Shown piece after piece: positions 1-9,276 of a stretch of DNA of 64,000 nt (positions are counted from its first letter, which is position 1; the number at the start of each line of letters is the position of its first letter). Under the pieces are notes generated by a model that did not search any database, was not told the DNA's origin, and saw nothing but the letters and a program-made list of their open reading frames with translations. The stretch spans positions 372,001-436,000 of the forward strand of contig JBGPHC010000001.1 in the NCBI GenBank assembly GCA_041484195.1. Reading direction: 5' to 3'. This DNA is from PSRI01 sp041484195 (GTDB taxonomy: Bacteria > Bacteroidota > Bacteroidia > Chitinophagales > Chitinophagaceae). A program made the translations under genes and the position numbers.

Positions 1-323
1 TGAAATCAGAATTGGAAAGAATTTGGAATTTGGGTAGGACGCCTTTACTGGATATAGATGTTCAGGGGGCGGTACACGTGCAGCAATATTTTCCTGCACA
101 GACTCTGGCGATATTCATCCAACCACCATCTTTTGATGAATTGAAGAAAAGATTGCAATCCCGCGGCACGGAGACAGCCGAATCGCTCGCAGCTAGGATC
201 AATAAGGCTTCTTACGAGCTCTCATTCAAAGACCAGTTCAGTCATATCATCGTAAATGAGCAACTTGAAAACGCCTGCAGAGAAGCCGAGGCGCTCATAA
301 CCCGGTATTTACACATAGTATAA
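1..323 (+). CDS. gmk: Guanylate kinase, C-terminal part (cut by window edge)
   Basis: This is the C-terminal half of guanylate kinase, which phosphorylates GMP to GDP with ATP in the cytoplasm. The reading frame is open from base 3 and reads KSELERIWN before the family motif LLDIDVQGA. IFIQPPS, a RGTE segment and IVNEQLENA follow in the usual order, and the stop is at 321-323. The TTG at base 12 lies inside the conserved region and is not the start; the true start is left of the window. Family identity is clear from the motif order, but the P-loop half cannot be seen. Confidence 0.93.
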   Translation, partial: KSELERIWNLGRTPLLDIDVQGAVHVQQYFPAQTLAIFIQPPSFDELKKRLQSRGTETAESLAARINKASYELSFKDQFSHIIVNEQLENACREAEALITRYLHIV

Positions 324-329
324 CCACTA

Positions 330-359
330 TTGCCCAGTGTCTGCAAATTGCTATTTTTG
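330..359 (+). promoter_or_regulatory. Bacteroidota-type promoter for the CNNM/CorC gene
   Basis: TTG at 330-332 is followed after 19 bp by TATTTTTG at 352-359. This fits the -33/-7 (TTG, TAnnTTTG) Bacteroidota promoter. The ATG at 367 lies only 7 bp after the -7 element, so the transcript would be leaderless or nearly so if this site is used. Confidence 0.55.
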
Positions 360-366
360 AATCTGT

Positions 367-1656
367 ATGAACAATATCGACATTCTAAAGATCATTGGCA
401 TCGTATGCACCCTGTTGCTGGTAGGCTTTTTTTCAGGCATTGAAGTGGCATTCCTTTCAGCCAATAAGTTCTCTTTTGAATTGAAGAGGAAACAGGGATT
501 CCGAAGCGGTAAGATCCTCACTCAATTACTGGATACTCCGGGTAAATACATTGGATCAACCCTGATTGGTCTTTGCATTGCCATCTCCGTATATGGACTC
601 CTTGTTGGACAGGTCCTTTCTCCTATCTGGAATTGGATAGAGCTGCATCTTCCCGGGTCCCTGTCTCCCTATGTGAAATACGTGAGATTGATATTTGAGA
701 CCATTTTGGCCACTCTTATTATCTTATTCGTTCAGTTTTTTTTCAAGGCTTTATTCAGGGCCAAGAACGATTCAGTGCTTTCGTTTTTCGCGCAATTGGG
801 TGTCCTCAATTTTTTTCACAAACTGTTCTATCCCGTAGCTTCCTTCTTTATAGGATTGGCGGAATGGATACTGAAATATTTGTTTAACATAAGGATCTAC
901 GAACAAAAAGACGCCATAAGCAGGGTTGATCTTGAATTATTCATTCAACAAAACAAAGAACAATCAGAAGATCACCAGGACCTGAATACAAAATTATTTG
1001 AAAATGCCCTGCTCCTGCCCCAGGTTAAGATTCGCCAATGCCTCGTGCCCCGCAAAGAAATTGAAGCGGTAGAAATCAATGAACCCATAGAGGAGGTCAG
1101 AAAAAAATTTGTGGAAACCAAATTGAGTAAACTGGTAGTATTTGAAAAAAATATTGACAATATCCAGGGTTACCTGCACCAATTGGATTTATTCAAGAAC
1201 CCATCCGAAATCAAGCCCATTCTGCTACCCATACCTGCTGTACCCGAAAGCATGAACGCAACTGAATTGATCAATAAATTCAGCAGGGAAAGGAAGAGTA
1301 TCGCCTGGGTGGTTGATGAATTCGGCGGCACCGCAGGTATCATTACCATGGAAGACCTGCTGGAAGAGATATTCGGCGAAATCAAGGATGAATATGACAC
1401 GGAGGAATTTGTGGAAAAGCAAATCGCGGAAAATGAATATATCTTCTCAGGCCGGCTTGAATTGGACTATCTCAACCAAAAATATGATTTCAATTTCCCC
1501 GAATCTGAATCGGAAACTCTATCAGGTTATATCATCCATCATTACGAGACCATACCCAGGATCAAAGAAAGAATCATAGTGGACAATTATGAATTCGACA
1601 TCATCAACGTTAGCGATACCAGAATTGAAATGGTTAAGGTCAGGATACTCAAATGA
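367..1656 (+). CDS. CNNM/CBS/CorC-family membrane protein, GldE-like
   Basis: A 429-residue inner-membrane protein of the CorB/CorC (TlyC, HlyC, CNNM) family. The N-terminal half (about 1-190) is the DUF21/CNNM membrane domain, with FFSGIEVAFLSAN near residues 21-33 and several hydrophobic helices. A CBS-pair region follows (about 215-335; it contains VVDEFGGTAGIITMEDLLEE). The C-terminal CorC/HlyC transporter-associated domain (about 350-429) completes the standard order. The family is linked to divalent-cation (Mg/Co) export. In gliding Bacteroidota a member of the same architecture and length is called GldE, but the usual neighbour gldD is not here, so I leave the symbol blank. A promoter-like element precedes the ATG. 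Confidence 0.88.
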   Translation: MNNIDILKIIGIVCTLLLVGFFSGIEVAFLSANKFSFELKRKQGFRSGKILTQLLDTPGKYIGSTLIGLCIAISVYGLLVGQVLSPIWNWIELHLPGSLSPYVKYVRLIFETILATLIILFVQFFFKALFRAKNDSVLSFFAQLGVLNFFHKLFYPVASFFIGLAEWILKYLFNIRIYEQKDAISRVDLELFIQQNKEQSEDHQDLNTKLFENALLLPQVKIRQCLVPRKEIEAVEINEPIEEVRKKFVETKLSKLVVFEKNIDNIQGYLHQLDLFKNPSEIKPILLPIPAVPESMNATELINKFSRERKSIAWVVDEFGGTAGIITMEDLLEEIFGEIKDEYDTEEFVEKQIAENEYIFSGRLELDYLNQKYDFNFPESESETLSGYIIHHYETIPRIKERIIVDNYEFDIINVSDTRIEMVKVRILK

Positions 1657-1800
1657 GGTTCCTGGCATCTCTCCTGGTTCTATCCATGCTTCTCATCCGT
1701 TATCCGTGCCGAGGATGGCTTTCACGTACCACCGGCAGCCAGCATGGAGGATGGTGCGTAACATGATTGTTCCATTGCCACGCGGTCAATAATACAAAAA

Positions 1801-2529
1801 ATGATGGCCAAACTGATTCCCGAACCATTTGCTGCAGTCAGGCTCCTCTTTATAATTGCAAGCTTGCTGACGAGTCAACCAATATTGTCCCAGAACATAT
1901 TGGTGAATGCCGATTCAGGTTCCCGCGGGCAACAGATGGCAAATGATGTTTATGAAGCGATGATGAAGGCATTCGGCAAGAATAAAATATTGCCTTCAGG
2001 GTACGAAGAACAGACCATTCTGGCCCTGTCTCATTTCCCCGAATTGAAAGACACTTATATTCAATTTCGCCTTCATCCTTCACATGCCACGCTAAGGACC
2101 CGTATTGACGCCTTCTCCCTTTTGAAGAGACGGGATCACCGGTATTATGTGATCACCATCAGTTCACGCACCATTGAAAAATTGAAGCTTATAATGTTTT
2201 CCCAAATGAGTTCCAACGCGCAAGTGGGCATATTGGGTCATGAGATCAGCCATGCGCTCGATTTTTCAAAAAAGAATTTCTGGCAATGCATTGTTTCAGG
2301 GACCCGGCACCTGTCACCGGAATTCGTGGACAGTCTTGAATTTCACACCGATCTGATATGTATCAAGCACGGCCTGGGAAGGGAATTGGAAGCCTGGAGC
2401 CGATTTGTGCGGACAAATATGAGGGTGAAAAACTGGCGTGGATCCGATTACGTCAATCAGCCCGGCCAGCAGCACGAGCGGTACATGAATCCCGACACCA
2501 TAGAAAAAGTGATGGCGCAATCTGAGTGA
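1801..2529 (+). CDS. Secreted M48-like putative zinc metalloprotease
   Basis: A 242-residue protein with an N-terminal signal-like segment (about residues 12-30, ending near ILSQ) and then a gluzincin signature. GHEISH (about residues 148-153) gives HExxH, and about 30 residues later EFHTDLICIKHG resembles the E-x-x-x-D third-ligand helix of M48 peptidases. The whole domain is shorter than typical M48 proteases and lacks the membrane helices of HtpX, so the protein is probably a soluble periplasmic or secreted hydrolase. It stands alone, 144 bp after the CorC-like gene and convergent with the acvB-like gene. Protease activity is inferred from motifs only; the substrate is unknown. ATG is doubled at the start (1801 and 1804). 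Confidence 0.68.
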   Translation: MMAKLIPEPFAAVRLLFIIASLLTSQPILSQNILVNADSGSRGQQMANDVYEAMMKAFGKNKILPSGYEEQTILALSHFPELKDTYIQFRLHPSHATLRTRIDAFSLLKRRDHRYYVITISSRTIEKLKLIMFSQMSSNAQVGILGHEISHALDFSKKNFWQCIVSGTRHLSPEFVDSLEFHTDLICIKHGLGRELEAWSRFVRTNMRVKNWRGSDYVNQPGQQHERYMNPDTIEKVMAQSE

Positions 2530-2574
2530 GAAAAGGTTTTCGGATACCACACCTTTGGTTCCATCGCCATTGAT

Positions 2575-3276
2575 TCAGTCTTTTGCCTGATCCATATTAT
2601 CCACAATTATTCTAGACAAAGACTCGATAGCGTGCTCGTAATGATGACCACCCTGCAAATAGATGGTCTTATAATTTTTTATGCTGAGCTGTAGAATTGG
2701 AAATTCCTTTTCGTCATCTCCAAAAACCAACAGTATTGGCTCGGTGCTGATAGAGTTGATTGCACCTATCACACTTTCCCCGTTTTTGCTGCCACCACCC
2801 AGCATTTGCAAAAGATGCACTTCGAAGTCGGTATGCTCTGAAGGTGAGAGGAGGCAGATCCCCTGTACCTGCGATGCCAGCCTGGAGGAGCATCCCAGGT
2901 AGATGAAGGGTATAACGTCTGCCCCGAAAGAATAACCCAACATGATAATTTTTTTTCTACCCCATTGTTTCGCGTATTTGTTGATGACGGAACCCGCATC
3001 AATAGAGGCCTGTGCAGCAGTCTTCTGTTTCCAGAAATATTTGGAAGCATCCAAACTGAGTACAGGATAGCCTTTTTCAACCAGGGATGCGGTGAGTTCA
3101 CGGGAAAATGCATTCCAACCTCCGTCACCCGTTATATAAAAGATCATGGGTTTGGAAGGATCGGCTTTTGAAGGCTGCGCGATAAGGGGCAGGGCAGAAC
3201 CACCTGACTGAGCCCTTAATGCAGGCGGTCCAGCCACCAAAAAAAGAAACATAAAGTAGTTCAAGACTGCCTTCAT
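2575..3276 (-). CDS. AcvB/VirJ-type alpha/beta hydrolase (probable aminoacyl-PG hydrolase)
   Basis: A 233-residue secreted alpha/beta hydrolase. It begins with a signal peptide (about 1-22). ITGDGGW lies near residue 50, the family's YFW segment near residue 80, and the nucleophile elbow GYSFGAD near residue 115; these mark the VirJ/AcvB family (Pfam VirJ). A late GGHHYEHA supplies a candidate catalytic histidine. In Agrobacterium and Rhizobium the AcvB/AtvA protein hydrolyses lysyl-phosphatidylglycerol and is encoded beside the synthase lpiA/mprF. Here too it follows mprF after only 4 bp between stop and start, which strongly supports a role in removing or recycling aminoacyl-PG in the periplasm. 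The family assignment is firm; the substrate is inferred from the neighbour. Confidence 0.85.
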   Translation of the reverse strand: MKAVLNYFMFLFLVAGPPALRAQSGGSALPLIAQPSKADPSKPMIFYITGDGGWNAFSRELTASLVEKGYPVLSLDASKYFWKQKTAAQASIDAGSVINKYAKQWGRKKIIMLGYSFGADVIPFIYLGCSSRLASQVQGICLLSPSEHTDFEVHLLQMLGGGSKNGESVIGAINSISTEPILLVFGDDEKEFPILQLSIKNYKTIYLQGGHHYEHAIESLSRIIVDNMDQAKD

Positions 3277-3280
3277 GATT

Positions 3281-5875
3281 TCACAATTTTGGTTGCATTA
3301 CTTTATTCAGCGCGGCGGGCAATTGCATTAGGTCAAAATCATTCTCATAAACCAGGTACTTGTTCAACCATCGCGTAGCATATTTTTCCTTGAATTCCCT
3401 AAGGCCCCTGTAATGCCTGAAACGTTTTATTTTTTCGAAGGCGAATTTTACGAGTTGTTCAGGTGCATTGCCCGGCTGCAGAATACCCGCCAATGGAACC
3501 ATGCCGAGGTTCAAATGCCGCAGATCCTTCTGTTTCGTGTAATTGATGAGTTCTACAATCAATGCGTCCATGCAGCCACCCGGAGCGTCACCGGTCTTGC
3601 GGATCAGGTCATAGGTGCATTCGCCCGGAGCATAATCGGGAATAATATTCAGGAATGCCACTATATTTTCTTCATTGTCTTTGACCGCTATTATGTCATT
3701 GTTCCTGATGGATTCCATGTCAAATTTTCCCTGGGAAAATACCATTTCCTTCTTCTTATAATGATCCAGCCACTGGTCCGAAACTTTCCGGATTTCTTCA
3801 ATCAAGCGGTTTTCCAGTGGAGCATGAAAAGTGGCGATGGTAAATCCTTTCTTTTGCAGGCTGTTCAAGGCATTGCGCAAGGATTTTTTCTCCCGACCTT
3901 CCAGGGAGAATCCTTCCACCTCCATGATGGCTTCCTGCCCGATCAATAATTTTTTCCTTCGAAGGCGGTCAAAATAATACATGCTCACTTCATCGACTCT
4001 GTAAAAGGCCGGTTTCAAGCCCATCTTGCGACATTGCTGCTCAAATTCCCTGATCACTCTCAATTTAAAAGATTGCGCGCAAACCGGTTCTTCCAGCACG
4101 ATCGCAAAACCATTTGCAATGCGATAAGCAATAAACCCTTCGCAGGATTCTGCAAAATAAAAGAGCTTATCATCATTAATTTTAAAATAGTCAACAGCAG
4201 ACGAACCATATTTTTCCACCAGAGATTTTGCTCTTTCCAAATAATTCAGTTCATGATCTTTGATCCGGATATATGGCCTGATAACCGTGTAAAAGAAGAA
4301 TCCCCAGGCTCCGAATCCAAGCAACCGGATCGACACCAGGAATTCTCCTCCGAACCGCGTTAGTGGCTTCAATCCGTCGTCCAGAACCAGGAAGAAATTC
4401 CTGATAGTATGCAGCAGTGACTGCCGCCAACTGAAATCAATTCCAAAATGTTTTACATCTAAAAAATAGAAACCTATGAATCCGTAAACTATCACGGCAA
4501 CAAAAATGGAGGCTGCTGTCACCATCCCCAGGTTTACCAGGCGGGGATTATTTTTCAGACGATATTGCCTGGCCGTGAAAATGAGAACCAGGGCCACTCC
4601 CGATGCAAATAGACCCTCCCGGAATTCGGGCTGGCGGGTAAAATGGCTAATTGCCGACAAGATAGAAAGCACCAGTGCAATCAACCAGGCGGTTCTTTGT
4701 CCTTTCAGCAGGAATGCTGCCGTCACTAAGAGAATCAGTCCCATGAATACAACCAGGAAACCCGAAGCATGGATCGACTCCACGGGCAAATAATTCTTGA
4801 GAAAAAGAAGTCTGTCATTGACCGGTTTGCGTATTAAAACGGAAAATATATTTATGATTCCCAAAGCGAAGATTAGTAGCGCGGGTGAAATCCTCAGTAG
4901 AATATTCCTGCCCTTCAGGGCAAAAGCGACGAGACCGGCAACCAAGGGCAGCCAAAATTCAAAAATGCGAAAGAGAATAGTGATTTCAACCGCGTGCAAT
5001 GTATCGTAGCCGAGTAATGTCAGGGTATAGGTCAGGGATAATTCTACAGCTCCCATTCCGCGCATGAATGGCGAGATCACCAGGAAAATGGTGGCTACCA
5101 CATAGCCTGCGCTGGCAGCGCTCATAGACAATAAAGATCCGCTTGCGCCCATTGCCATATAGACCTGGACGATTCCGCAAAGCTCAATGCCCAATGAAAC
5201 GATGATGACCCATACGAAATTTCGCGTTCCTACATTGAATGAGAACAATTCTTCTAACTTGATGCTCCAGGATGGAAACAACCTGGTTATGAGCCGATAC
5301 AATTTTCCCTTTTTCCGAAGGGACTGGATCGCGAGAATGAGGGCTGCCAGCAAAACGATCAGAACCAATGAGCCTTTGATGCTTGTTTGCAACAGGTTCC
5401 CTTTTCCACCCATGATGAACAATACAGGGACCGTTATGAGAAAAACAGTAAGTATTCCCACGAATGCATAGATTCCTGAGGCCTGAAAGATTTGCTTATG
5501 ATGAGTGACGGCCTGGTTGAGGCTTTTGGGCCGGAATGAAAGGGAACTGATTCCGCCGGCCGGCAGGAAAACGCTGATAAAATTTCTCTTAAGGAATAAT
5601 TCAGCGGCTACCCATAGGGGTATATACGAACCCACAGTTCTGAAACAAAAATAATACATGAGGGCCTGGAGGAATAGATAGACCACTGTCACACAAATTC
5701 CGGACATTACCCAGAATTGGTCTGCTTCCCGCAGTGCGGGCACCAGGGCTCTTAATTCACGATGTTGCTGCCTGAAAAAATAAACGGCAACGAGGATAAA
5801 AAGCAAGGCCAGGATTTCTTTCCAATGCAGTTTTTTTACAAGGGAAGAGAATTTGGAGGCAGAACTTAATTTCAT
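3281..5875 (-). CDS. mprF: MprF-type phosphatidylglycerol aminoacyltransferase/flippase
   Basis: An 864-residue protein with the full MprF layout. Residues 1-540 carry many membrane helices (the flippase part) and about 545-850 form the cytoplasmic DUF2156/GNAT-fold synthase domain, with segments such as EGFSLEGREKKSLRNA and HLNLGMVPL. MprF transfers lysine or another amino acid from aminoacyl-tRNA to phosphatidylglycerol and flips the product outward, lowering the negative surface charge and protecting against cationic peptides. Length matches the bifunctional bacterial enzyme. It is the first gene of a two-gene operon with the AcvB-like hydrolase. The 196-bp upstream gap contains three phased GTTAA repeats (5934-5959), suggesting control by the OmpR-type regulator encoded at 11972-12676. 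The amino acid used cannot be told from sequence. Confidence 0.9.
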   Translation of the reverse strand: MKLSSASKFSSLVKKLHWKEILALLFILVAVYFFRQQHRELRALVPALREADQFWVMSGICVTVVYLFLQALMYYFCFRTVGSYIPLWVAAELFLKRNFISVFLPAGGISSLSFRPKSLNQAVTHHKQIFQASGIYAFVGILTVFLITVPVLFIMGGKGNLLQTSIKGSLVLIVLLAALILAIQSLRKKGKLYRLITRLFPSWSIKLEELFSFNVGTRNFVWVIIVSLGIELCGIVQVYMAMGASGSLLSMSAASAGYVVATIFLVISPFMRGMGAVELSLTYTLTLLGYDTLHAVEITILFRIFEFWLPLVAGLVAFALKGRNILLRISPALLIFALGIINIFSVLIRKPVNDRLLFLKNYLPVESIHASGFLVVFMGLILLVTAAFLLKGQRTAWLIALVLSILSAISHFTRQPEFREGLFASGVALVLIFTARQYRLKNNPRLVNLGMVTAASIFVAVIVYGFIGFYFLDVKHFGIDFSWRQSLLHTIRNFFLVLDDGLKPLTRFGGEFLVSIRLLGFGAWGFFFYTVIRPYIRIKDHELNYLERAKSLVEKYGSSAVDYFKINDDKLFYFAESCEGFIAYRIANGFAIVLEEPVCAQSFKLRVIREFEQQCRKMGLKPAFYRVDEVSMYYFDRLRRKKLLIGQEAIMEVEGFSLEGREKKSLRNALNSLQKKGFTIATFHAPLENRLIEEIRKVSDQWLDHYKKKEMVFSQGKFDMESIRNNDIIAVKDNEENIVAFLNIIPDYAPGECTYDLIRKTGDAPGGCMDALIVELINYTKQKDLRHLNLGMVPLAGILQPGNAPEQLVKFAFEKIKRFRHYRGLREFKEKYATRWLNKYLVYENDFDLMQLPAALNKVMQPKL

Positions 5876-5933
5876 GACTGGTCGGTCAGCTTGTTTTACA
5901 CAACAAAGTAACCATGCCTTCGATCATTAAATT

Positions 5934-5959
5934 GTTAAGGTCAGTTAAGCCCCTGTTAA
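5934..5959 (+). promoter_or_regulatory. GTTAA direct-repeat array upstream of mprF
   Basis: GTTAA occurs at 5934, 5944 and 5955, so the spacings are 10 and 11 bp, one helical turn. All three copies are on the plus strand and followed by G. The array lies 59 bp upstream of the mprF start codon. A weak -7-like element (TTACTTTG, read on the minus strand at 5904-5911) sits between them. The layout matches binding sites of OmpR-family response regulators and matches the arrays at 11722-11758 and 14024-14102. Binding is inferred. Confidence 0.55.
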
Positions 5960-6071
5960 GAAGCGGAAAGAGCCGGCTAATCCATTAAATTCCAATGAGT
6001 TTTTTTAAGCTGGTTGAAATCCGGATCTTGTTTTGCAAGCTTGTGGCGCTGATCTAAGCAGAGGATAAAAG

Positions 6072-9000
6072 CTACTGATTCCTTCTATTGTCCTTGCTTA
6101 CCACGCCAATTCTGCCCAGGATATTCCTACTCTTGCGAGCGTGCATAAACTGGTAGGTCAATGAATAGATAATGGGTAACATCAGCAGGGTCAGGATGGT
6201 GGCCGACACCAATCCGCCGATCACTACAATTGCCAGAGGCCGTTGCGACTCACTCCCAATACCATGTGAAAGAGCGGCAGGCATCAAACCGATAGCGGCC
6301 ATCAAAGCTGTCATCACAACTGGCCGTACTCTCGACATCACCCCATTCAAAATGGCTTCGTGCAAAGGCATCCTTTCCTGCTCCAGGTTTTTTCTGAATA
6401 CAGAAATCAGGATCACTCCGTTTTGGATACAAATCCCAAACAAAGCTATGAATCCGATACCGGCGGAAATGCTGAAATTCATGTCGGCGATATGAAGAGC
6501 GAGGATACCGCCGATCAAAGCGAAAGGAACATTTAAAATGATTAGGAATGCATCTTTCGCGTTTCCGAATGCTATGAACAATATCAGGAAGATTCCCAGC
6601 AGGCAAAGGGGCACCACTTTGTTGAGGGTCTTGGTGGCCCTGATCTGGTTTTCAAATTCTCCGTTCCAACTCAGTTTATATCCCTTCCCCAATCTAAGGG
6701 CATCATTAACCTTCGCTTGTGCCTCGGCAATAGTGCTTCCCAGGTCCCTGCCACGAACGGAAAATTTTACTGCTATATGTCGCATATTATTGTCGCGGAA
6801 TATAAATGCGGGACCTGTCAGCGTGCGTATGCTTCCGATTTCATTGATGGGAACTTTTGTATTATCCTGTGTCGGGACCATTAGCCTTTCGATCTTCGCC
6901 TCGGTGTCCCTGAAGTCTTTCTGATACCTTATGCGAATATCGAATCTTTGTTCATTCCTATAGAGTACCGAGGCTGCCTTTCCACCAATGGCCATTTCAA
7001 TCACCGCCTGCGCGTCGGCTGTATTCACGCCATAAAGGGCCATTTTCTTTTGATCCAGCTCTATCCGAAATTCCGGCTGACCCAGGTTCCTCAATATTCC
7101 AAGGTCTTCGATCCCATTCACATTCTTGATTGTAGCCTTAACCCTCTCGGCCAGGGAATCAAGGGCGTCGAAATCAGGTCCGAAGATTTTCACCGCTAAA
7201 GAAGCATTCACACCCGCCACCGCCTCTTCCACATTATCTCTGATGGGCTGGGAATAGTTGAATACGCATCCTGGAATTTTTTTCAATTGTCTGTCTATCG
7301 AATCAATCAGGGCTTCTTCTTCTACCCCCTGTCTCCACTCTGATTTTGGCTTCAGGTCCACCTGGATCTGCACATTGAAAAATCCCTTTGGATCGGTTCC
7401 ATCATTGGTTCTGCCTATTTGCGAAAGTGTTTGATTCACCTCGGGGAACTTCCTGATAATCTGTATCATTTTGTTTGATATTTCCACGGCCTGCTGCAGG
7501 GAAGCGCTCATGGGCAACTCGCTCTCCACCCAAAGAGCGCCCTCATCCAATTGTGGCAGGAATTCTGTGCCAAGGAACCTGGCGGAAAAAAAACTGATCG
7601 CCATGATAACCAGGGCGGCGCCCAAACTTGCTCTGGGATATCTGTAAGTCCGGTTGAAAAGAAATCGTACGCCTCTCTCGAAGAATAAGACAACAGGATT
7701 GTGCTTTTCCCTCACATTTCTTTTCAATAACACGCTGGACAATGCGGGCACAAGCGTGAGTGTAAATATCAGGGCTCCCAGTAAGGCAAAGCCAAGAGTA
7801 TATGCCAACGGAGAAAACATTTTGCCCTCCACTTTCTGAAAAGCGAAGATGGGAACCAGGCAGGTCAGGATAATCACTTTAGAAAAGAAAATGGATTTGC
7901 CCATTTCCGTGCCCACTTGTTTGAAAAGGCCCAGTTTGGCCAGCTTATTGAATTTTTCCATTCCCACTTCCCTTGCCTTATGGTCCAGGGCCACAAATAA
8001 TCCTTCTACCATCACTACGGCGCCATCTATGATAATCCCGAAATCAACGGCACCCAGGGAAAGCAGGTTGGCCGTCATACCCTTCAGTCGCATGCAGATG
8101 AAGGCAAACAGAAGTGAGAGGGGTATAATGATGCTAACGGTGAGGGTAGTACGCCAATCAGCCATGAAAATCATCACCACCGCGGTCACCAGTATAACGC
8201 CTTCGATAAGGTTGTGTAGCACGGTATGCGTTGCGTAATTCATTAATACGGTACGATCGTAAAAAGTGTCGATCTTTACGTCGTCAGGCAATACATTCTC
8301 ATTCAGATCCTTTACTTTTTCTTCCACGAGTTTCAGCACCTGTCCCGGATTTTCACCCTTACGCATCACCACAATCCCCTCTATCACGTCTTCGTTGTTG
8401 TCTCTGGAAACCTGTCCCAGCCTGGGTTTCCCTTCCTCCTTTACGGTGGCGACATTTTTCACCAATATGGGTACGCCGTTGAGCTTGGTGACTATGATAT
8501 TCTCAATTTCCTGAATGCTGTTCAGCAGCCCGATTCCTCTAACCACATAGGCCTGCCCATTACGGACAATCACATCGCCTCCCACGTTCACATTACTCTT
8601 GGCAACGGCATTGTATACGTCCAGTGATGTAAGACCGTATTTGGAGAGATAGTTCGGGTTTACTCCAATCTCATAGCTTAATTCCTCTCCCCCAAAACTG
8701 TTGACATCCGCAACGCCGGAAACCGATTTAAACTGCCTGTCCAGAACCCATTGCTGAATGGTGTAGAGTTCCCGGATCGACTTCGTCTTGCTCCTGAGAG
8801 TATAGCGGTAAATTTCGCCTGTAGGTCCATAAGGAGGTTGCACTTCCGGTTTCACTCCCTCCGGCAAATCCGCATTACCCAGGCGACTCAATACCTGTTG
8901 GCGGGCGAAGGCGTCGTCCACTTCGTCTCCAAATATGATCCGGATATAACTGAGGCCAAAAGTGGAAGTGGAACGCAGGTTCACCTTTTTCTGAACCGAA

Positions 9001-9230
9001 TTAAGCGCGGTTTCCAGGGGAATCGAAATGAACTTTTCCACTTCTTCCGCGCTCCTTCCCGGCCATTGAGCGATTATGATTATCTGAGTATTGGTTACGT
9101 CAGGAAAGGTTTCAATGGGCGTATTCTGGAAGCTGACAAATCCAATAACGGCCAACACAGCAGTGAGAAAGAAAACGAAATACCTGTGCCGCAACGAGAA
9201 ATGGATGATGCGTTTGATTAATTTAACCAT
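6072..9230 (-). CDS. CzcA-type heavy-metal RND efflux pump
   Basis: A 1052-residue inner-membrane RND pump of the heavy-metal efflux (HME) group, full length for the family. It begins with the usual cytoplasmic/TM1 segment and has two large periplasmic loops and twelve expected membrane helices. In TM4 (about residues 390-410) the motif AVDFGIIIDGAVVMVEG carries the D, D, E triad of CzcA-type Zn/Co/Cd pumps. CusA-type Cu/Ag pumps have a different TM4 motif, which is why I prefer a Zn/Co/Cd-like specificity. It uses the proton gradient to export cations through the adaptor (9277-10380) and the TolC-like channel (10400-11674), which precede it in the operon with gaps of 46 and 19 bp. Confidence 0.92.
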   Translation of the reverse strand: MVKLIKRIIHFSLRHRYFVFFLTAVLAVIGFVSFQNTPIETFPDVTNTQIIIIAQWPGRSAEEVEKFISIPLETALNSVQKKVNLRSTSTFGLSYIRIIFGDEVDDAFARQQVLSRLGNADLPEGVKPEVQPPYGPTGEIYRYTLRSKTKSIRELYTIQQWVLDRQFKSVSGVADVNSFGGEELSYEIGVNPNYLSKYGLTSLDVYNAVAKSNVNVGGDVIVRNGQAYVVRGIGLLNSIQEIENIIVTKLNGVPILVKNVATVKEEGKPRLGQVSRDNNEDVIEGIVVMRKGENPGQVLKLVEEKVKDLNENVLPDDVKIDTFYDRTVLMNYATHTVLHNLIEGVILVTAVVMIFMADWRTTLTVSIIIPLSLLFAFICMRLKGMTANLLSLGAVDFGIIIDGAVVMVEGLFVALDHKAREVGMEKFNKLAKLGLFKQVGTEMGKSIFFSKVIILTCLVPIFAFQKVEGKMFSPLAYTLGFALLGALIFTLTLVPALSSVLLKRNVREKHNPVVLFFERGVRFLFNRTYRYPRASLGAALVIMAISFFSARFLGTEFLPQLDEGALWVESELPMSASLQQAVEISNKMIQIIRKFPEVNQTLSQIGRTNDGTDPKGFFNVQIQVDLKPKSEWRQGVEEEALIDSIDRQLKKIPGCVFNYSQPIRDNVEEAVAGVNASLAVKIFGPDFDALDSLAERVKATIKNVNGIEDLGILRNLGQPEFRIELDQKKMALYGVNTADAQAVIEMAIGGKAASVLYRNEQRFDIRIRYQKDFRDTEAKIERLMVPTQDNTKVPINEIGSIRTLTGPAFIFRDNNMRHIAVKFSVRGRDLGSTIAEAQAKVNDALRLGKGYKLSWNGEFENQIRATKTLNKVVPLCLLGIFLILFIAFGNAKDAFLIILNVPFALIGGILALHIADMNFSISAGIGFIALFGICIQNGVILISVFRKNLEQERMPLHEAILNGVMSRVRPVVMTALMAAIGLMPAALSHGIGSESQRPLAIVVIGGLVSATILTLLMLPIIYSLTYQFMHARKSRNILGRIGVVSKDNRRNQ

Positions 9231-9276
9231 GGCCGTTTAATTTGGAGAGCGGGATGCAAATGGGTTTGAGTGACTC

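Noticed and set aside
1589..1792. 67-codon frame after the CorC-like gene
   Set aside because: It overlaps the end of that gene in another frame and has no coding character.
3413..3949. 178-codon plus-strand frame
   Set aside because: Antisense to the well-supported mprF synthase domain; no recognisable features.
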